From contig CBDCDB010000008.1 of assembly GCA_965215315.1 (NCBI GenBank), positions 3,844,001 through 3,908,000 on the forward strand: a stretch of 64,000 nt of DNA, given 5' to 3'. The notes under the pieces were generated by a model. It worked only from the letters and a program-made list of their open reading frames with translations. It did not search any database and was not told the DNA's origin. Source of the DNA: Truepera sp965215315. GTDB lineage: Bacteria > Deinococcota > Deinococci > Deinococcales > Trueperaceae. Shown one piece after another: positions 37,778-47,183 of the stretch; the stretch's first letter is position 1, and each line of letters begins with the position of its first letter. Made by a program: the position numbers and the translations under genes.

Positions 37778-37945
37778 CTAAGAAGTTTATAGAATTGTTG
37801 CTCCTAAGGATAGCAACTGGACAGATATCCGAACAAAGCGCACTGAAAACATGCTTCGTGCAAACAGGGGCGGCGGCTCACACGGAGGGTGGAGACGTTT
37901 GGTTGGCGGCGCAAACGAACGTGCTGGCGGAATGAGCTTGGGGTA

Positions 37946-39149
37946 TTGGTTCATCCGTTAAAAAGCGCTCACCACAGGCAAGGCAGCGACGCCAAATTTG
38001 CGGGGTGTGCGGTGGCGTCTTCTTCTGCCCCAGACGTAGGGATGCTTGTGGGCGTTCCAATAGTCGGTAGCTTGTTGGACGGGTTCGACCATCTCGGTCC
38101 AGACCTCGAAGCGCCTGCTCTTAAGAGCCAAAGAGCGGCGCGTCTTCCACCAGGGCTCAATAAGGTTCAAGTAGCCCGCGTACTCAGGTTGGAACACGAA
38201 CTCCCAGCGAGGGTAGGCAAGACTGAAGAGCATGACGTCGTAGGCGCTGTGCATGTAGAGGTTATCGACGATGGCGTAGCCCCGTTCGACCTCGGATGGT
38301 AGCCACTGCTCGACCTTCTCCAAGAACTCGACATAGTTTCCCACGATGCGGCGCGAGTACATTTCGGTGAGCACCTCACCTGTGGCGGGTTGCAGTGCGC
38401 CAAACACGAAACCACCTTTGGGACGGTGCTGGTAATCGAGGGCGACCTTTGCTCGTCCAGCAGGGGACCGTGAATCTTAGTGAGCTGCTTGCCTTCATAA
38501 GTTCGCGAGGCGAGCGGTCCTATCTCGTCTATACAGAGGACTACGCTGTGTGCTGGAGAGTCGGTGCAGAGCCGTTCAATGACCCCCTTTTTTCGGCGAA
38601 GTCGGGATCGACGCGCTGCCCGAACCACCCTTGTTGTTGTCGCCAGCGCAACCCTTCGTTTCTGAAGATTTCGCTCATGCGGCTACGGCTCATAGCGACG
38701 CCTTTTGCTTCACTCAGGTAGGTCGTCAATCTACCGAGGGTCCAAGCGCCGAACGGCAAGCCCAGCGTGTCCGGCTTCGTTAAGGCGGTTTGAATCACGA
38801 CGCTCACGTGCTCCGTCTTATAGATGTGCGGACGTCCATGACGCGGTCCTTCTTCTAACCCTGGGATACCTAGCTTGCTCAAGCGGTTGACCCACTTCCG
38901 CACACTTTGATGATGCAGCCCTGGGCCTTTCGGCAATCTCTTGCACGAGTAAACCCCGGTGCGACAGTAAGACAACCCGTGCCCGCCGCACCTTACTCAC
39001 TCCCATCGTGCGCGAGCGTTCGAGAGCGTTTGAGTTCCCAGTATTCCGCTTCGGTTAACTTGCGAACACGGGTGTAAGGGCGCATAACTCACCTCCGCTT
39101 AACTGAGAGTCCAAGCTTAGTCCTGAGTCGAATTAACCGGATGAACCAT
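37946..39149 (-). mobile_element. IS630-family element type D, decayed (1204 bp)
   Basis: Ends TTGGTTCATCCGTTAA and TTAACCGGATGAACCA-type sequence form an inverted repeat with TA flanks at 37944-37945 and 39150-39151. Carries a broken transposase. Confidence 0.78.
37958..39006 (-). pseudogene. IS630 type-D transposase with several frameshifts
   Basis: Fragments in different frames: MGVSKVRRARVVLLSHRGLL (HTH start), NRLSKLGIPGLEEGPRHGRP, LRWRQQQGWFGQRVDPDF, VVLCIDEIGPLASRTYEGKQ (first Asp), AIVDNLYMHSA (second Asp), PEYAGYLNLIEPWWK (Glu). Together they span a normal IS630 transposase of about 345 residues. At least three frame changes make it inactive. Confidence 0.8.
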
Positions 39150-39209
39150 TATGCGGTCTTTACGCTCAAGTACCGCATAATGCCAAAGGCTTTACACGCT
39201 CGCGTATGA
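39141..39209 (+). pseudogene. Possible IS200-like transposase start fragment
   Basis: Reads MNHYAVFTLKYRIM from 39141 to a stop at 39207-39209, similar in spirit to TnpA openings (HAVFxLKYH). The same bases form a hairpin ATTATGCGGT / ACCGCATAAT (39149-39158 with 39172-39181). The fragment is short, so this is tentative. Confidence 0.25.
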
Positions 39210-39304
39210 AGCCGTCAGAAACATGGGCATTCTTTAAGCGCCGTAGCGCTTCATTTTCTGGGACTTGCCATACGGCTTCCACCACCAGCCTCGGTTCTAG
39301 CTGG

Positions 39305-39693
39305 CTAAACCCTTTGCTTTACGTCATTGCTCTTGGCCTCGGCTCGAGCCCTACGCCGAGACAGCGTAACGAACGCAGCGAGTCCCAAGAGCACGCTAGG
39401 TGTTACCCCTTTTGCCGCGGGGTCTTGACCTTCGCGTGGGTAGCGAGCACCCCGGTCATCGTCGCGCCGAGCAGCAGACCCACTAAAGGTGTAAGTGCGG
39501 GGCGAAAAAACCCCAGCAACAACCCCAGTGCGCCCCCTACCTCAACTGCGCCAGTCACAACGCGAAACCACTGCGGATAACGGTGGCGATCGAAATCGTC
39601 AACCATCTCGTGAGTTCCGGCCAGTTTAGAACCGCCGGAGCCTAAAAATACGAGGCCGAGCAACCCTTGTACAAACTTACTGATAAGTCCCAT
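39305..39693 (-). pseudogene. DoxX-family membrane protein with a C-terminal frameshift
   Basis: Starts at 39693 with GGAGGACACC before the ATG: MGLISKFVQGLLGLVFLGSG, then SKLAGTHEMVDDF and four hydrophobic helices of the DoxX family. After HAKVK one base appears missing near a C4 run (about 39407). The correct C-terminus (AAKGVTPSVLLGLAAFVTLS, basic tail) continues in the next frame to a TAG at 39305. As sequenced the protein ends at PRQKG. Could be a sequencing error. DoxX proteins act in redox or quinone-linked processes. Confidence 0.78.
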
Positions 39694-39723
39694 GGTGTCC
39701 TCCGTCACAAACTGCAGCTTTTC

Positions 39724-40029
39724 CTAATTCGCCGTCTTGTGCGTATTGGTTTTTACAGCTCTAGTGCTCGGGGCTACAGCAAAAGGCAGCACTTGGCTTG
39801 GCGTTACGCCGCTACGCTGTACCCACCGCTGTTGAACCTCCCGGAGTCCTGCCTGATACCCGTGACGGTGAAACGCCAGGTAACCGTCAGGTCTGACTAA
39901 CAGCGCACTGCCGTCTTTTGCCCCGAGTCTGTCCGGAAAGGAACGCCCAAAGTCAGCGAAAATCGGAACCTCGCCCGGCTTAGGCGTGCCTTGTCCGAGA
40001 ATGCCCATAACCTTGACAGTTTTACCCAC
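39724..40029 (-). pseudogene. C-terminal fragment of an FAD-dependent aromatic monooxygenase
   Basis: The frame reads VPIFADFGRSFPDRLGAKDG, then LLVRPDGYLAFHRHGYQAGL, which matches the C-terminal (L)VRPDGYxAxR motif of PheA/MhpA-type flavin monooxygenases. The N-terminal FAD domain is missing. A short upstream stretch (40030-40095, LIDTERARDDLSGRLADLG) may be more of it in another frame. IS630 type C lies beyond. Not functional. Confidence 0.6.
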
Positions 40030-40111
40030 TTGGCTTATACTCCGCGCCCTAAGTCCGCGAGACGCCCCGAAAGGTCGTCACGTGCGCGTTCTGTGTCAAT
40101 TAACATTTGTA

Positions 40112-41165
40112 TCAATTATAGCCACAGTGATTGAAGCAGCGTGCAGCTTCTTGCGGTGAGACGGTAGCGATAACACCGGCAATGGCGTCGATGAGGTCTG
40201 CCACCTGAGTTGCACGGGCTTTTCTAAGGAAGGCTTTAAGCTTGGAGAAGACCAGCTCGATGGGGTTAAAGTCGGGAGCGTGCGTCGGGAGGTAGCCAAG
40301 GTAACAACCCGCACCTTCGATAAGCCGCCTGACATGCTTGTTGTGGTGGATGGTGAAGTTATCGCGTGGCGCTCTCACTCCGTTCGGACCCATAAATACC
40401 ACTTGACCGGGTTTTAGCGTAGGGACGAGCACTTCACGTAAATAACCTGAGTTTGGAGTTATTCTCACGTCGGGTACGCAAATCCTGTAGTTTCGGTGAC
40501 TGACGACCTTCCCGAAGACTGCGACTTCGCCGTTTCTTAAAAACACTCGAGCGTTTTGGCCATAGGTACGCTTTACGCTTATGAGAGGAAACCTGTCAGG
40601 GACAGAAAAACTATCCCCGGAGAAGCCTCGAACTCAGGTTAAATAGGTTGGGAACGCGTTCGTGTCTACGGCACCGGGATGGATCAAATACCGCTCAGGG
40701 TCGAGTCCTCGCGGGGTAACGGCGGCAATCAAGCTAACTTTACCTTCTTTGCGTCTAGGTGCGTCAGCAACGGCGCAGGTTTCTTTAGCTGAGCGGGCAT
40801 AGCTGCGCGCTAAACCTAGCCACGCGCCGCTCCCGTCTAAAAATACAAAATCCTCAGCATCAAGCCGGGTGACTTCGGTCAGCCACTGCTTACGGGCGTC
40901 TTCGTCTCGCTCTTACAGGTGAGCATCGCAGATGCAACGCGCTATGCGCTTGACCTGTGCGTAGAGACGCTTTTTTTGCGACTGATACCCAGCCGTTTGC
41001 AACACAAATTTACTGTCGAAAAGGCGAGTCCAATCCCTTGCTCGGCAGCAAACCGTTCGGCATGTTCCATCAATGTGTCATCGCGATGTGCCTCGAGCTG
41101 CTGTTGCAAAGCTTGTATCTGCTCCGGGTTTAGCTTGCGTGTACTGACCTGCTTCCAGAAAACGA
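40112..41165 (-). pseudogene. IS630 type-C transposase, interrupted by a MITE and truncated by IS3
   Basis: Pieces: KLNPEQIQALQQQLEAHRDD, then WLTEVTRLDAEDFVFLDGSG (first Asp), ETCAVADAPRRKEGKVSLIA, AVDTNAFPTYL, then after a 195-bp insertion YLREVLVPTLKPGQVVFMGP, and YLPTHAPDFNPIELVFSKLK (Glu). Between the first two pieces there is a frameshift and an in-frame TAA. The N-terminal HTH is lost at the IS3 junction (41166). The second Asp position reads FMGPNGVRAP where FMDNxxxH is usual, so even the catalytic site is gone. Confidence 0.82.
40445..40639. mobile_element. 195-bp MITE-like insertion with 6-bp target duplication
   Basis: Ends ACCTGAGTT and AACTCAGGT are inverted repeats (extended match with differences: ACCTGAGTTTGGAG against ACCTGAGTTCGAGG). 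It is flanked by TAAATA on both sides (40439-40444 and 40640-40645). Removing the element with one TAAATA restores the transposase frame exactly (AFPTYLREVLVP). No transposase inside, so it must have been moved in trans. Confidence 0.8.
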
Positions 41166-42344
41166 GTCCAGGCTAAAGTGGAGAAAACGACCTAATCTAG
41201 AGCTTTAAGGAGGCTCGTATGAAAAGGTCGAAGTTTACCGAAGAGCAGATCGCCTTTGCCCTCAAGCAGGCAGAGTCAGGGGTAACAGTCGCTGAGGTGT
41301 GCCGGAAGATGGGCGTGTCAGAGAACACCTTCTACAACTGGAAGAAGAAGTTCTCGGGGCTCGGCGTGTCCGAATTGCGTCGGCTCAGGCAGCTCGAAGA
41401 GGAGAACCGCAAGCTCAAGCAACTCGTAGCCGACTTGAGTCTCGATAAGGCGATGTTGCAGGACGTGCTGGGAAAAAAGCTTTAAAGTCAGCAGCGAAGC
41501 GGGAACTCGTGCTGAAGTTGCAAGACGCCTGGAGGGTGAGCGAACGTCGAGCGGCCAGGGTGATTGGAGCACATCGTTCGGCTATTCGCTACCAACCCAA
41601 ACGTCCCCTGCTCGACGCGCCTATCCGCAAGCGCATGGAGGAGATCGCTGCTGTAAGGATTCGTTACGGCTACCGGCGTATCCATATCCTCCTACAGCGT
41701 GAAGGCTGGCGGGTCAACTCTAAGCGTGTGTACCCCGTATTTACTGTCTGGCTGGGCTCAACCTTAGAAGCAAACGACCCAAAAGAAGACGTATGGCAAG
41801 TCACCGCATCTCTCGTCCTGACGTGACAAAAGCCAATGACTGCTGGACCATGGATTTTGTCTCCGACGCCCTCTTTAACGGCAAACGCTTTCGAGCGTTG
41901 ACCGTCATGGACCAGTACACCCGAGAGTGCTTAGCTATTCATACCGACCAAAACATCAAAGGCGATCAGGTCGCCGTCTTGATGAGCCAGCTCGCTGCCA
42001 CTCGTGGCATCCCCAGGCGACTGCAGACCGACAACGGTAGTGAATTCGTCAGCAAAGCTCTGGACAAGTGGGCTTACGAAAACCAAATCACGATGGACTT
42101 CTCTCGTCCTGGTCGCCCTACCGATAACCCCTTTATCGAATCGTTCAATGGTTCACTCAGAGACGAGTGTCTGAACATCCACTGGTTTTTATCACTCGAA
42201 GATGCTCGGGAGAAGATCGAAAACTGGAGGGTCGAGTACAACCATTTCAGGCCGCACTCGGGACTCGGAAACATCCCACCTGGACAGTTCGCTCAGCAAG
42301 CCGTAGGCTATTCGTAAGGTCGTTTTCTCCTCCTTCACCTGGAC
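41166..42344 (+). mobile_element. IS3-family element (frameshifted)
   Basis: Ends GTCCAGGCTAAAGTGGAGAA (left) and the complement of GTCCAGGTGAAGGAGGAGAA (right) are imperfect inverted repeats that share the inner AAAACGACCT. Inserted in IS630 type C, removing its 5' end. Confidence 0.82.
41219..42317 (+). pseudogene. IS3 transposase orfA/orfB, orfB frameshifted
   Basis: orfA (41219-41485, 88 aa): MKRSKFTEEQIAFALKQAES with HTH and leucine zipper, intact. orfB starts near 41509 with VSERRAARVIGAHRSAIRYQ and YGYRRIHILLQREGW. Near a C4 run at about 41731 the frame changes; it resumes as LAGLNLRSKRPKRRRMASHR, DCWTMDFVSDALFNG (first Asp), QTDNGSEFVS (second Asp), FIESFNGSLRDECLN (Glu). IS407-like. 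The frameshift inactivates orfB as sequenced. Confidence 0.85.
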
Positions 42345-42541
42345 CAAATTCTGGCAGCGGGTCAAAAGACGCCTAGACTCACATCCGAAATGGCTCAGCT
42401 ATAGGGGTTTCCTCAGGACTACTATTGCAGCTATGTCAAGCTTTAGTCTGTCCTGGTGCTACACCATGCATCTATCTGGCTATGACAGACGTTACCGGGC
42501 AAAGCTGTTACAAGCTAGTGCCTCCCTTTTTTTGTCGGTGT

Positions 42542-42564
42542 TGCATGTCCCAAATAGGCTATAC
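42542..42564 (+). promoter_or_regulatory. 23-bp motif, copy 1 (downstream of luxR gene)
   Basis: TGCATGTCCCAAATAGGCTA followed by TAC. The same motif with one mismatch occurs in opposite orientation at 43909-43931. It contains a near-palindrome CCCAAATAGG. Likely regulator site or element end. Confidence 0.5.
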
Positions 42565-42602
42565 GGGAACATCTATGAAGTTGCTTCATACAGAGAAGGG
42601 GT

Positions 42603-43769
42603 CTAGACGATGCTTAGTACCAAACGCACCAATTGAGCTTGCCGGTGCGTAGCGGTTTTGCTAAATACCTGCTTGAGTTGGTTGCGTACTGTGCCAAGTT
42701 TGACTTGTAAACGAACCGCTATATCCTCGACAGCGTAGCCCTCAGCTAGCAAGAGCGCCACACGCGCCTCGGCGGTCGTTAGACCGAATAGGCTTCTTAG
42801 TACTTTGGCAGGAACGGCACGCTGCCGCTCGGGATCATCTAAAATCAGGAGCACCTCAGACGTTTCGCTCCTTGGTATGGGCAACACGGTAATCAGCAGT
42901 GGCGCGGCGGGTGAGGTACGCGTAAGGAGAAGCGTATCGCCCGCGCTTCCCGAAACGTCTTTACCGATGGCTACGCAGCGCCGCACCGCCTCGAGTACAA
43001 GCTGATGCTGTTTGGCCGTGCTCACATAGAGCTGTCCACAACGCAGTGAGAGGCCGTCGTTGCGGCTTAGCAGCATTTCGGCGGCGGCGCTTAGCCATGA
43101 CACCTTGCCGCTCACGTCTACGACGAGACAAGCGCGCCCCAGCGCCTCGAGTGCAAAAGCGCGCGCCCGCTGCTCCTGACGCAGGTGCCACCACTTGAGG
43201 TGAACAGCCTGGGCGCGCAAAACGTGAGGCAATAGTAGAGACAGCGACGCCGCAACTTGTTCGTCAAACGGCCCCAGCGCCTTGGGTCGCCCAAGCATCA
43301 GATAAAACCCGGTTTGACGGTCCGCTGAAAACCCGGTACCTCCGACCACATAGAAGAACTCGTGGGCTTGCGCAAACTCGTGATAGAAGGGCGAACGTTC
43401 AAACATGTCATCCGCGCAGACCTCACGGCGGTCGAACGTCAATAATCCTTGCGCCAAACCGCGCGCAATGACCTCGTTGGTAAAACCATCTTGCCTGGCC
43501 CAGTCGTCTGTGTAGACAAGTTGGTCTTCTAGCGAATGATTCGCGCGTACTGAAAAGGTCTCTCCTGGCGCGTTCAGACCAAGCCGGGTACTGTCGTACC
43601 AGTTCAGGTTCTCTTGCTTGACGGTGTTGTGCATAAACGCCATGCTGCCGCCGAAATGTGAGCTCAGGGACTCGATAAACGCCGGGTACAAGCTTGAATC
43701 GGTTGCAGCTTCGTAGAGTGCTGCGGTAAGGGTGACCAGTTGCGCTTCTGAACGTATCATGACCTGCAC
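42603..43769 (-). CDS. LuxR-family transcriptional regulator
   Basis: 388 residues. C-terminal GerE/LuxR helix-turn-helix at about 322-385 (LFGLTTAEARVALLLAEGYA, IAVRLQVKLGTVRNQLKQVF). The N-terminal 300 residues are a PAS/GAF-like sensor with no recognisable autoinducer-binding or receiver domain; ALEALGRACLVVDVSGKVSW marks a PAS-like core. Probably senses a small ligand and activates nearby genes. It is alone on the minus strand, flanked by near-identical 23-bp motifs, with the lectin, peroxidase and membrane genes on the other side. Autoregulation through the motif at 43909 is inferred. Confidence 0.85.
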   Translation of the reverse strand: MQVMIRSEAQLVTLTAALYEAATDSSLYPAFIESLSSHFGGSMAFMHNTVKQENLNWYDSTRLGLNAPGETFSVRANHSLEDQLVYTDDWARQDGFTNEVIARGLAQGLLTFDRREVCADDMFERSPFYHEFAQAHEFFYVVGGTGFSADRQTGFYLMLGRPKALGPFDEQVAASLSLLLPHVLRAQAVHLKWWHLRQEQRARAFALEALGRACLVVDVSGKVSWLSAAAEMLLSRNDGLSLRCGQLYVSTAKQHQLVLEAVRRCVAIGKDVSGSAGDTLLLTRTSPAAPLLITVLPIPRSETSEVLLILDDPERQRAVPAKVLRSLFGLTTAEARVALLLAEGYAVEDIAVRLQVKLGTVRNQLKQVFSKTATHRQAQLVRLVLSIV

Positions 43770-44354
43770 CCCCGGGGTGACTTACTTGCGGTTCACGATG
43801 ATGCACGACGCTGGCCTATTCTAGCGTGTTTAGGCAGTTATACCCTTTACTCTCAGGGTAACTAAAAGTGTCTGTTAATTTCCCTAAGCCCTGCTGAAAT
43901 GTGAAACGGTATAGCCCATTTGGGACATGCAGAAGTTCCGAGAAAGTAGGACGATAGCGTTTGAATTAGATTTAGTTTCGAACACGGTTCGTTTGCTAGC
44001 CAGCACGCTCATAAACGACCACAATCCGAACCTAGTTATGAAGGAGAATACATAAGACCTCAATCCCTCTAGGCCTAGATAAACCTTGAAAGCGGTTCCC
44101 AGCACTGCACTTGCTGCGGTCTCTTTAACCCCACTATCCATTAAAGCGTTTATTTATTGAGTCCCTTTCTCTAAAGACTGTATATGTTTCTTTTTTCGTC
44201 AGGTAGAGGATAATCATTACACTCAAAAGGTTAATGCCTTAACCTATTGCGACTGCAAAGTCATTCGATACGGCTCACGAACAACTCGTTTTTCAAAGTC
44301 AAGAACTTGGCACAGAAGCCAGGTCACTTGCCGAACTATCAAAAGGAGTACATC
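43770..44354. other. AT-richer intergenic region, no secure gene
   Basis: Holds motif copy 2 at 43909-43931. A minus-strand frame (44141-43884) exists but has no family resemblance and its end lies in the motif, so I do not call it. The AT content is higher than in the neighbouring chromosome, consistent with a transferred segment. Confidence 0.4.
43909..43931 (-). promoter_or_regulatory. 23-bp motif, copy 2 (upstream of luxR gene)
   Basis: On the minus strand it reads TGCATGTCCCAAATGGGCTA then TAC, 140-162 bp before the LuxR start and pointing towards it. CCCAAATGGG is nearly palindromic. A likely operator/promoter for the LuxR gene. Confidence 0.5.
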
Positions 44355-45212
44355 ATGGCAGGTTGCCGAAGAGCAAGAGTAACGATACTTTCGGTTAATG
44401 TAAGTAAATCTGAGTCTTACGGTCTCTTCGGTGAACCTGGGGGTTCAGCAGAATGGGATTTGGTATTCACTGTTGCTGGGCAGCAAGAACGAAGGCGAAT
44501 TAATGGAGTTAGAGACGGTAGTGTTCTCGGTATCAACCTTCCGTTTGTTGTAGATCTCAACAGTCTTCAGGAAGAGCTACAAGTTTCAGTGTCCGGACAA
44601 GAGATCGATGATTCTTCAAAGAATGATTCTATTCCCGCAGCAATTTATAGAATCGTTCCAGTAGATAATTGGGTAGAAGGACAAACGTTGGATGCAGCTG
44701 CTTCTAGTAAAGACTTTTCATACACTTTCTCTTTTAGGATCGAGTGTGCTGAGGCGTTAGCTTCTACTTCCGACAAACTTACTACTTCCGAACCAGAGGT
44801 AACATCTGGCGTTGGCGCAGCAGCATGGACGAAGGACAGACTAGATGTACTTGGACGCGGCTTAGACAACGCTTTGTGGCACCGCTGGTTCGACAATGGG
44901 AGCTGGCATAACTGGGAGTCTTTAGGCGGCGTCCTTACCTCGGGACCTGCGGCTGTCAGTTGGGGTACGGGTCGTTTAGATGTACTTGGACGTGGTCAGG
45001 ACAACGCCTTATGGCACCGCTAGTTTGACAAGGGTAACTGGCACAATTGGGAGTCTCTGGGCGGTGTGCTCACTTCAGGACCTGCAGCTGCTAGCTGGGG
45101 TGCTAACCGTATAGACGTGTTCGGACGTGGTCAGGACAACGCCCTGTGGCACCGCTGGTTCGACAGTAGTGGTTGGCATAACTGGGAGTCTCTGGGCGGC
45201 GGACTTACCTGA
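44355..45212 (+). pseudogene. PLL-type beta-propeller lectin, interrupted by an in-frame TAG
   Basis: ATG at 44355 with AAAGGAG upstream. Residues 1 to about 140 form an unrecognised beta-rich domain (ARVTILSVNVSKSESYGLFG, AEWDLVFTVAGQQERRRING). Then come 45-residue PLL/DUF346 repeats: RLDVLGRGLDNALWHRWFDN, GSWHNWESLGGVLTSGPAAV. In the second repeat LWHRW becomes LWHR-TAG, so as sequenced the product stops at 45023 with about 1.5 repeats. The frame continues through the third repeat to a TGA at 45210-45212. PLL lectins bind fucosylated or O-methylated glycans; seven repeats are usual, so the gene is also short. Confidence 0.75.
44847..45212 (+). repeat. 135-bp tandem coding repeats (lectin blades)
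   Basis: Units begin at 44847, 44982 and 45117, each starting GTACTTGGACG or GTGTTCGGACG. Spacing is exactly 135 bp (45 codons). Nucleotide similarity is high, so expansion is recent and unit number may vary between strains. Confidence 0.85.
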
Positions 45213-45359
45213 GCTGGGAGGACAAAATTTGGTGCACATCGTGCAAACAACAAAAAATCTCGACTAACTTTAGATATTGAACTCAATATCCAAAGTTAAA
45301 GACTTGTAAGCAAAGGACTTGTTGCCGTATTTGAACCTTTTTAAGAGGAAGTGATACCT

Positions 45360-46961
45360 ATGCCCCGCCTATCCCACGGTGCCGTTATTACCACTGACCA
45401 AATACAAGCGGCGTTTGAGCGCATCGCTCAGCTTAGTAATGATGTTCCTTTTGGAGCCTTTGTACTGGCCCCACCGAAGTTTTCAAAGTTCGCGTTTCTC
45501 TTTCCCGAGCTTCAAACGAATCCAGACAATCTACTCCCCGAAGGGCAGGAGACGAGAGACGCCTTGATAAAGCTGGGGCAGACGATGCGCGACGTCAGTA
45601 ACGGCTCGAGTGAAGGCGACTCGAGTATTCCCGCTGCGTACACGTACTTGGGCCAGTTTATTGACCATGATATTACGGTCGACCTGGTTTCGGCACCCGA
45701 ACTAGCGGACTTACTTAAACCCGAGCTTACGCCCCTCGGAGCAGATTTTATTCAAGACAATCTTCACAACGGGCGCACGCCGATGCTTGACCTTGATTCT
45801 GTTTACGGTTTGCCAGCGCCCTATCAAAATGAACGTTTGGGGACGGGAAAAGCTACCCGACTCGACCGTAGCCAAGCGCCGTTTAGTAACAACCAAGCAC
45901 CATTTTTGCGTCCAGAAAAAAAGAACGACGATAACCACGATGTACCACGAGACCCACGCCATAAGGATCCGAATTACGACCGTGCCGCACTCATTGGCGA
46001 CCCACGGAACGATGAAAACACCATTATTGCGCAGCTCCACACCGCGTTCCTACGTGCCCATAATGCGCTGGTAGACAAGGGACTTACTTTCCGTCAGGCA
46101 CGGGCGCTCTTGGTACAACACTACCAGCACATTATCATCCACGACTTCTTGCGCCGCGTCGTAAACGAAGAGATTTTAGACGGTATCCTAAAGAACGGGA
46201 ACCGCGTGTTTAGGGGGGCGGCAGACCCGCTCTATATGCCCCTCGAGTTCTCGGTAGCGGCCTACCGGTTCGGTCACAGCATGGTGAGAGCTTCTTACAA
46301 TTTCAACCTCAACTTTAACCGGAGCGGCGATCCAGGGACGACGCCTGCTAGCCTCGGTCTTTTGTTTACCTTTACGGCCATGTCCGGACAACTTGGCAAC
46401 GAAACGGTTATCGATTTCGACACGCTTCCTGAAAATTGGATTATCGAGTGGGAAAGGTTTGTCGACAGCTCGGCAAATTTCGAGAAGGCGAGAAAACTTG
46501 ACACCCGGCTTGTCGAGCCGCTTTTCGAGCTTACCGATATTGAAGGGAAGCCCTTAAATGCTCGTCAGCAACATGCAGGGTCATTAGCGGTGCGAAACCT
46601 TTTGCGCGGTTATCTGCTCCGTATGCCGACGGGACAAGCCGTAGCGGGCACACTTAACCTGCCTGCGCTCACACCTCAAGAGATCGTTGAGGCGGCGGAC
46701 GGTGAGCAGGCAGATGTCTTGCGTGAAGCCGGTTTTCTTGAGCGCACGCCGCTCTGGTACTACTTGTTAGCTGAAGCAGCTCACGGTGGGGGCGAGCGCT
46801 TAGGGCCGGTAGGCAGTACCATCGTTGCAGAAGTCCTGATTGGGCTGATCCGCAAAAGCCCCTATTCGATTCTTACCCGCGACTGGACACCCTCATTAGG
46901 TCGTACGCCTGGTCGCTTCGAGCTTCCTGACCTACTGCAGCTTGCTGGGGTGCACGCTTGA
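45360..46961 (+). CDS. Animal-type haem peroxidase (peroxinectin-like)
   Basis: 533 residues from the ATG at 45360 (AAGAGGAAG upstream; a GTG nine bases earlier is possible). Distal haem site Gln99-Phe-Ile-Asp-His103-Asp in YLGQFIDHDI. LDLDSVYG, LIGDPRNDENTIIAQLHTAF and the proximal His306 in YRFGHSMVRASYNFN, all diagnostic of the animal haem peroxidase superfamily. No signal peptide, so secretion, if any, is non-classical. Probably oxidises halides or phenols with H2O2. In bacteria such genes are patchily distributed and often acquired. Intact here while katG is broken. Confidence 0.92.
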   Translation: MPRLSHGAVITTDQIQAAFERIAQLSNDVPFGAFVLAPPKFSKFAFLFPELQTNPDNLLPEGQETRDALIKLGQTMRDVSNGSSEGDSSIPAAYTYLGQFIDHDITVDLVSAPELADLLKPELTPLGADFIQDNLHNGRTPMLDLDSVYGLPAPYQNERLGTGKATRLDRSQAPFSNNQAPFLRPEKKNDDNHDVPRDPRHKDPNYDRAALIGDPRNDENTIIAQLHTAFLRAHNALVDKGLTFRQARALLVQHYQHIIIHDFLRRVVNEEILDGILKNGNRVFRGAADPLYMPLEFSVAAYRFGHSMVRASYNFNLNFNRSGDPGTTPASLGLLFTFTAMSGQLGNETVIDFDTLPENWIIEWERFVDSSANFEKARKLDTRLVEPLFELTDIEGKPLNARQQHAGSLAVRNLLRGYLLRMPTGQAVAGTLNLPALTPQEIVEAADGEQADVLREAGFLERTPLWYYLLAEAAHGGGERLGPVGSTIVAEVLIGLIRKSPYSILTRDWTPSLGRTPGRFELPDLLQLAGVHA

Positions 46962-47183
46962 GCAGGACTGAACCCCGGTACAACATTCGTCACCAAAGCT
47001 TCCTACAAAACGGGGCCGTCGTTGAGGTTCACAACGGTTGGTTTGGTCTATCTCAAGCTACTCTGGATAAAACTGCGTTTCGACCAAAGGCCGATGAAGT
47101 CTTCTACTTGCGCCAAATTTGTCTAGCTGACTTGGCCCCAAATAGTGTAAGGCATAGCTACCGCTTTCAAGAAAGGTTAAGAG

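Noticed and set aside
43884..44141. Minus-strand 85-codon frame before the lectin gene
   Set aside because: No homology I recognise; its end coincides with the 23-bp motif shared with non-coding DNA near 42542.
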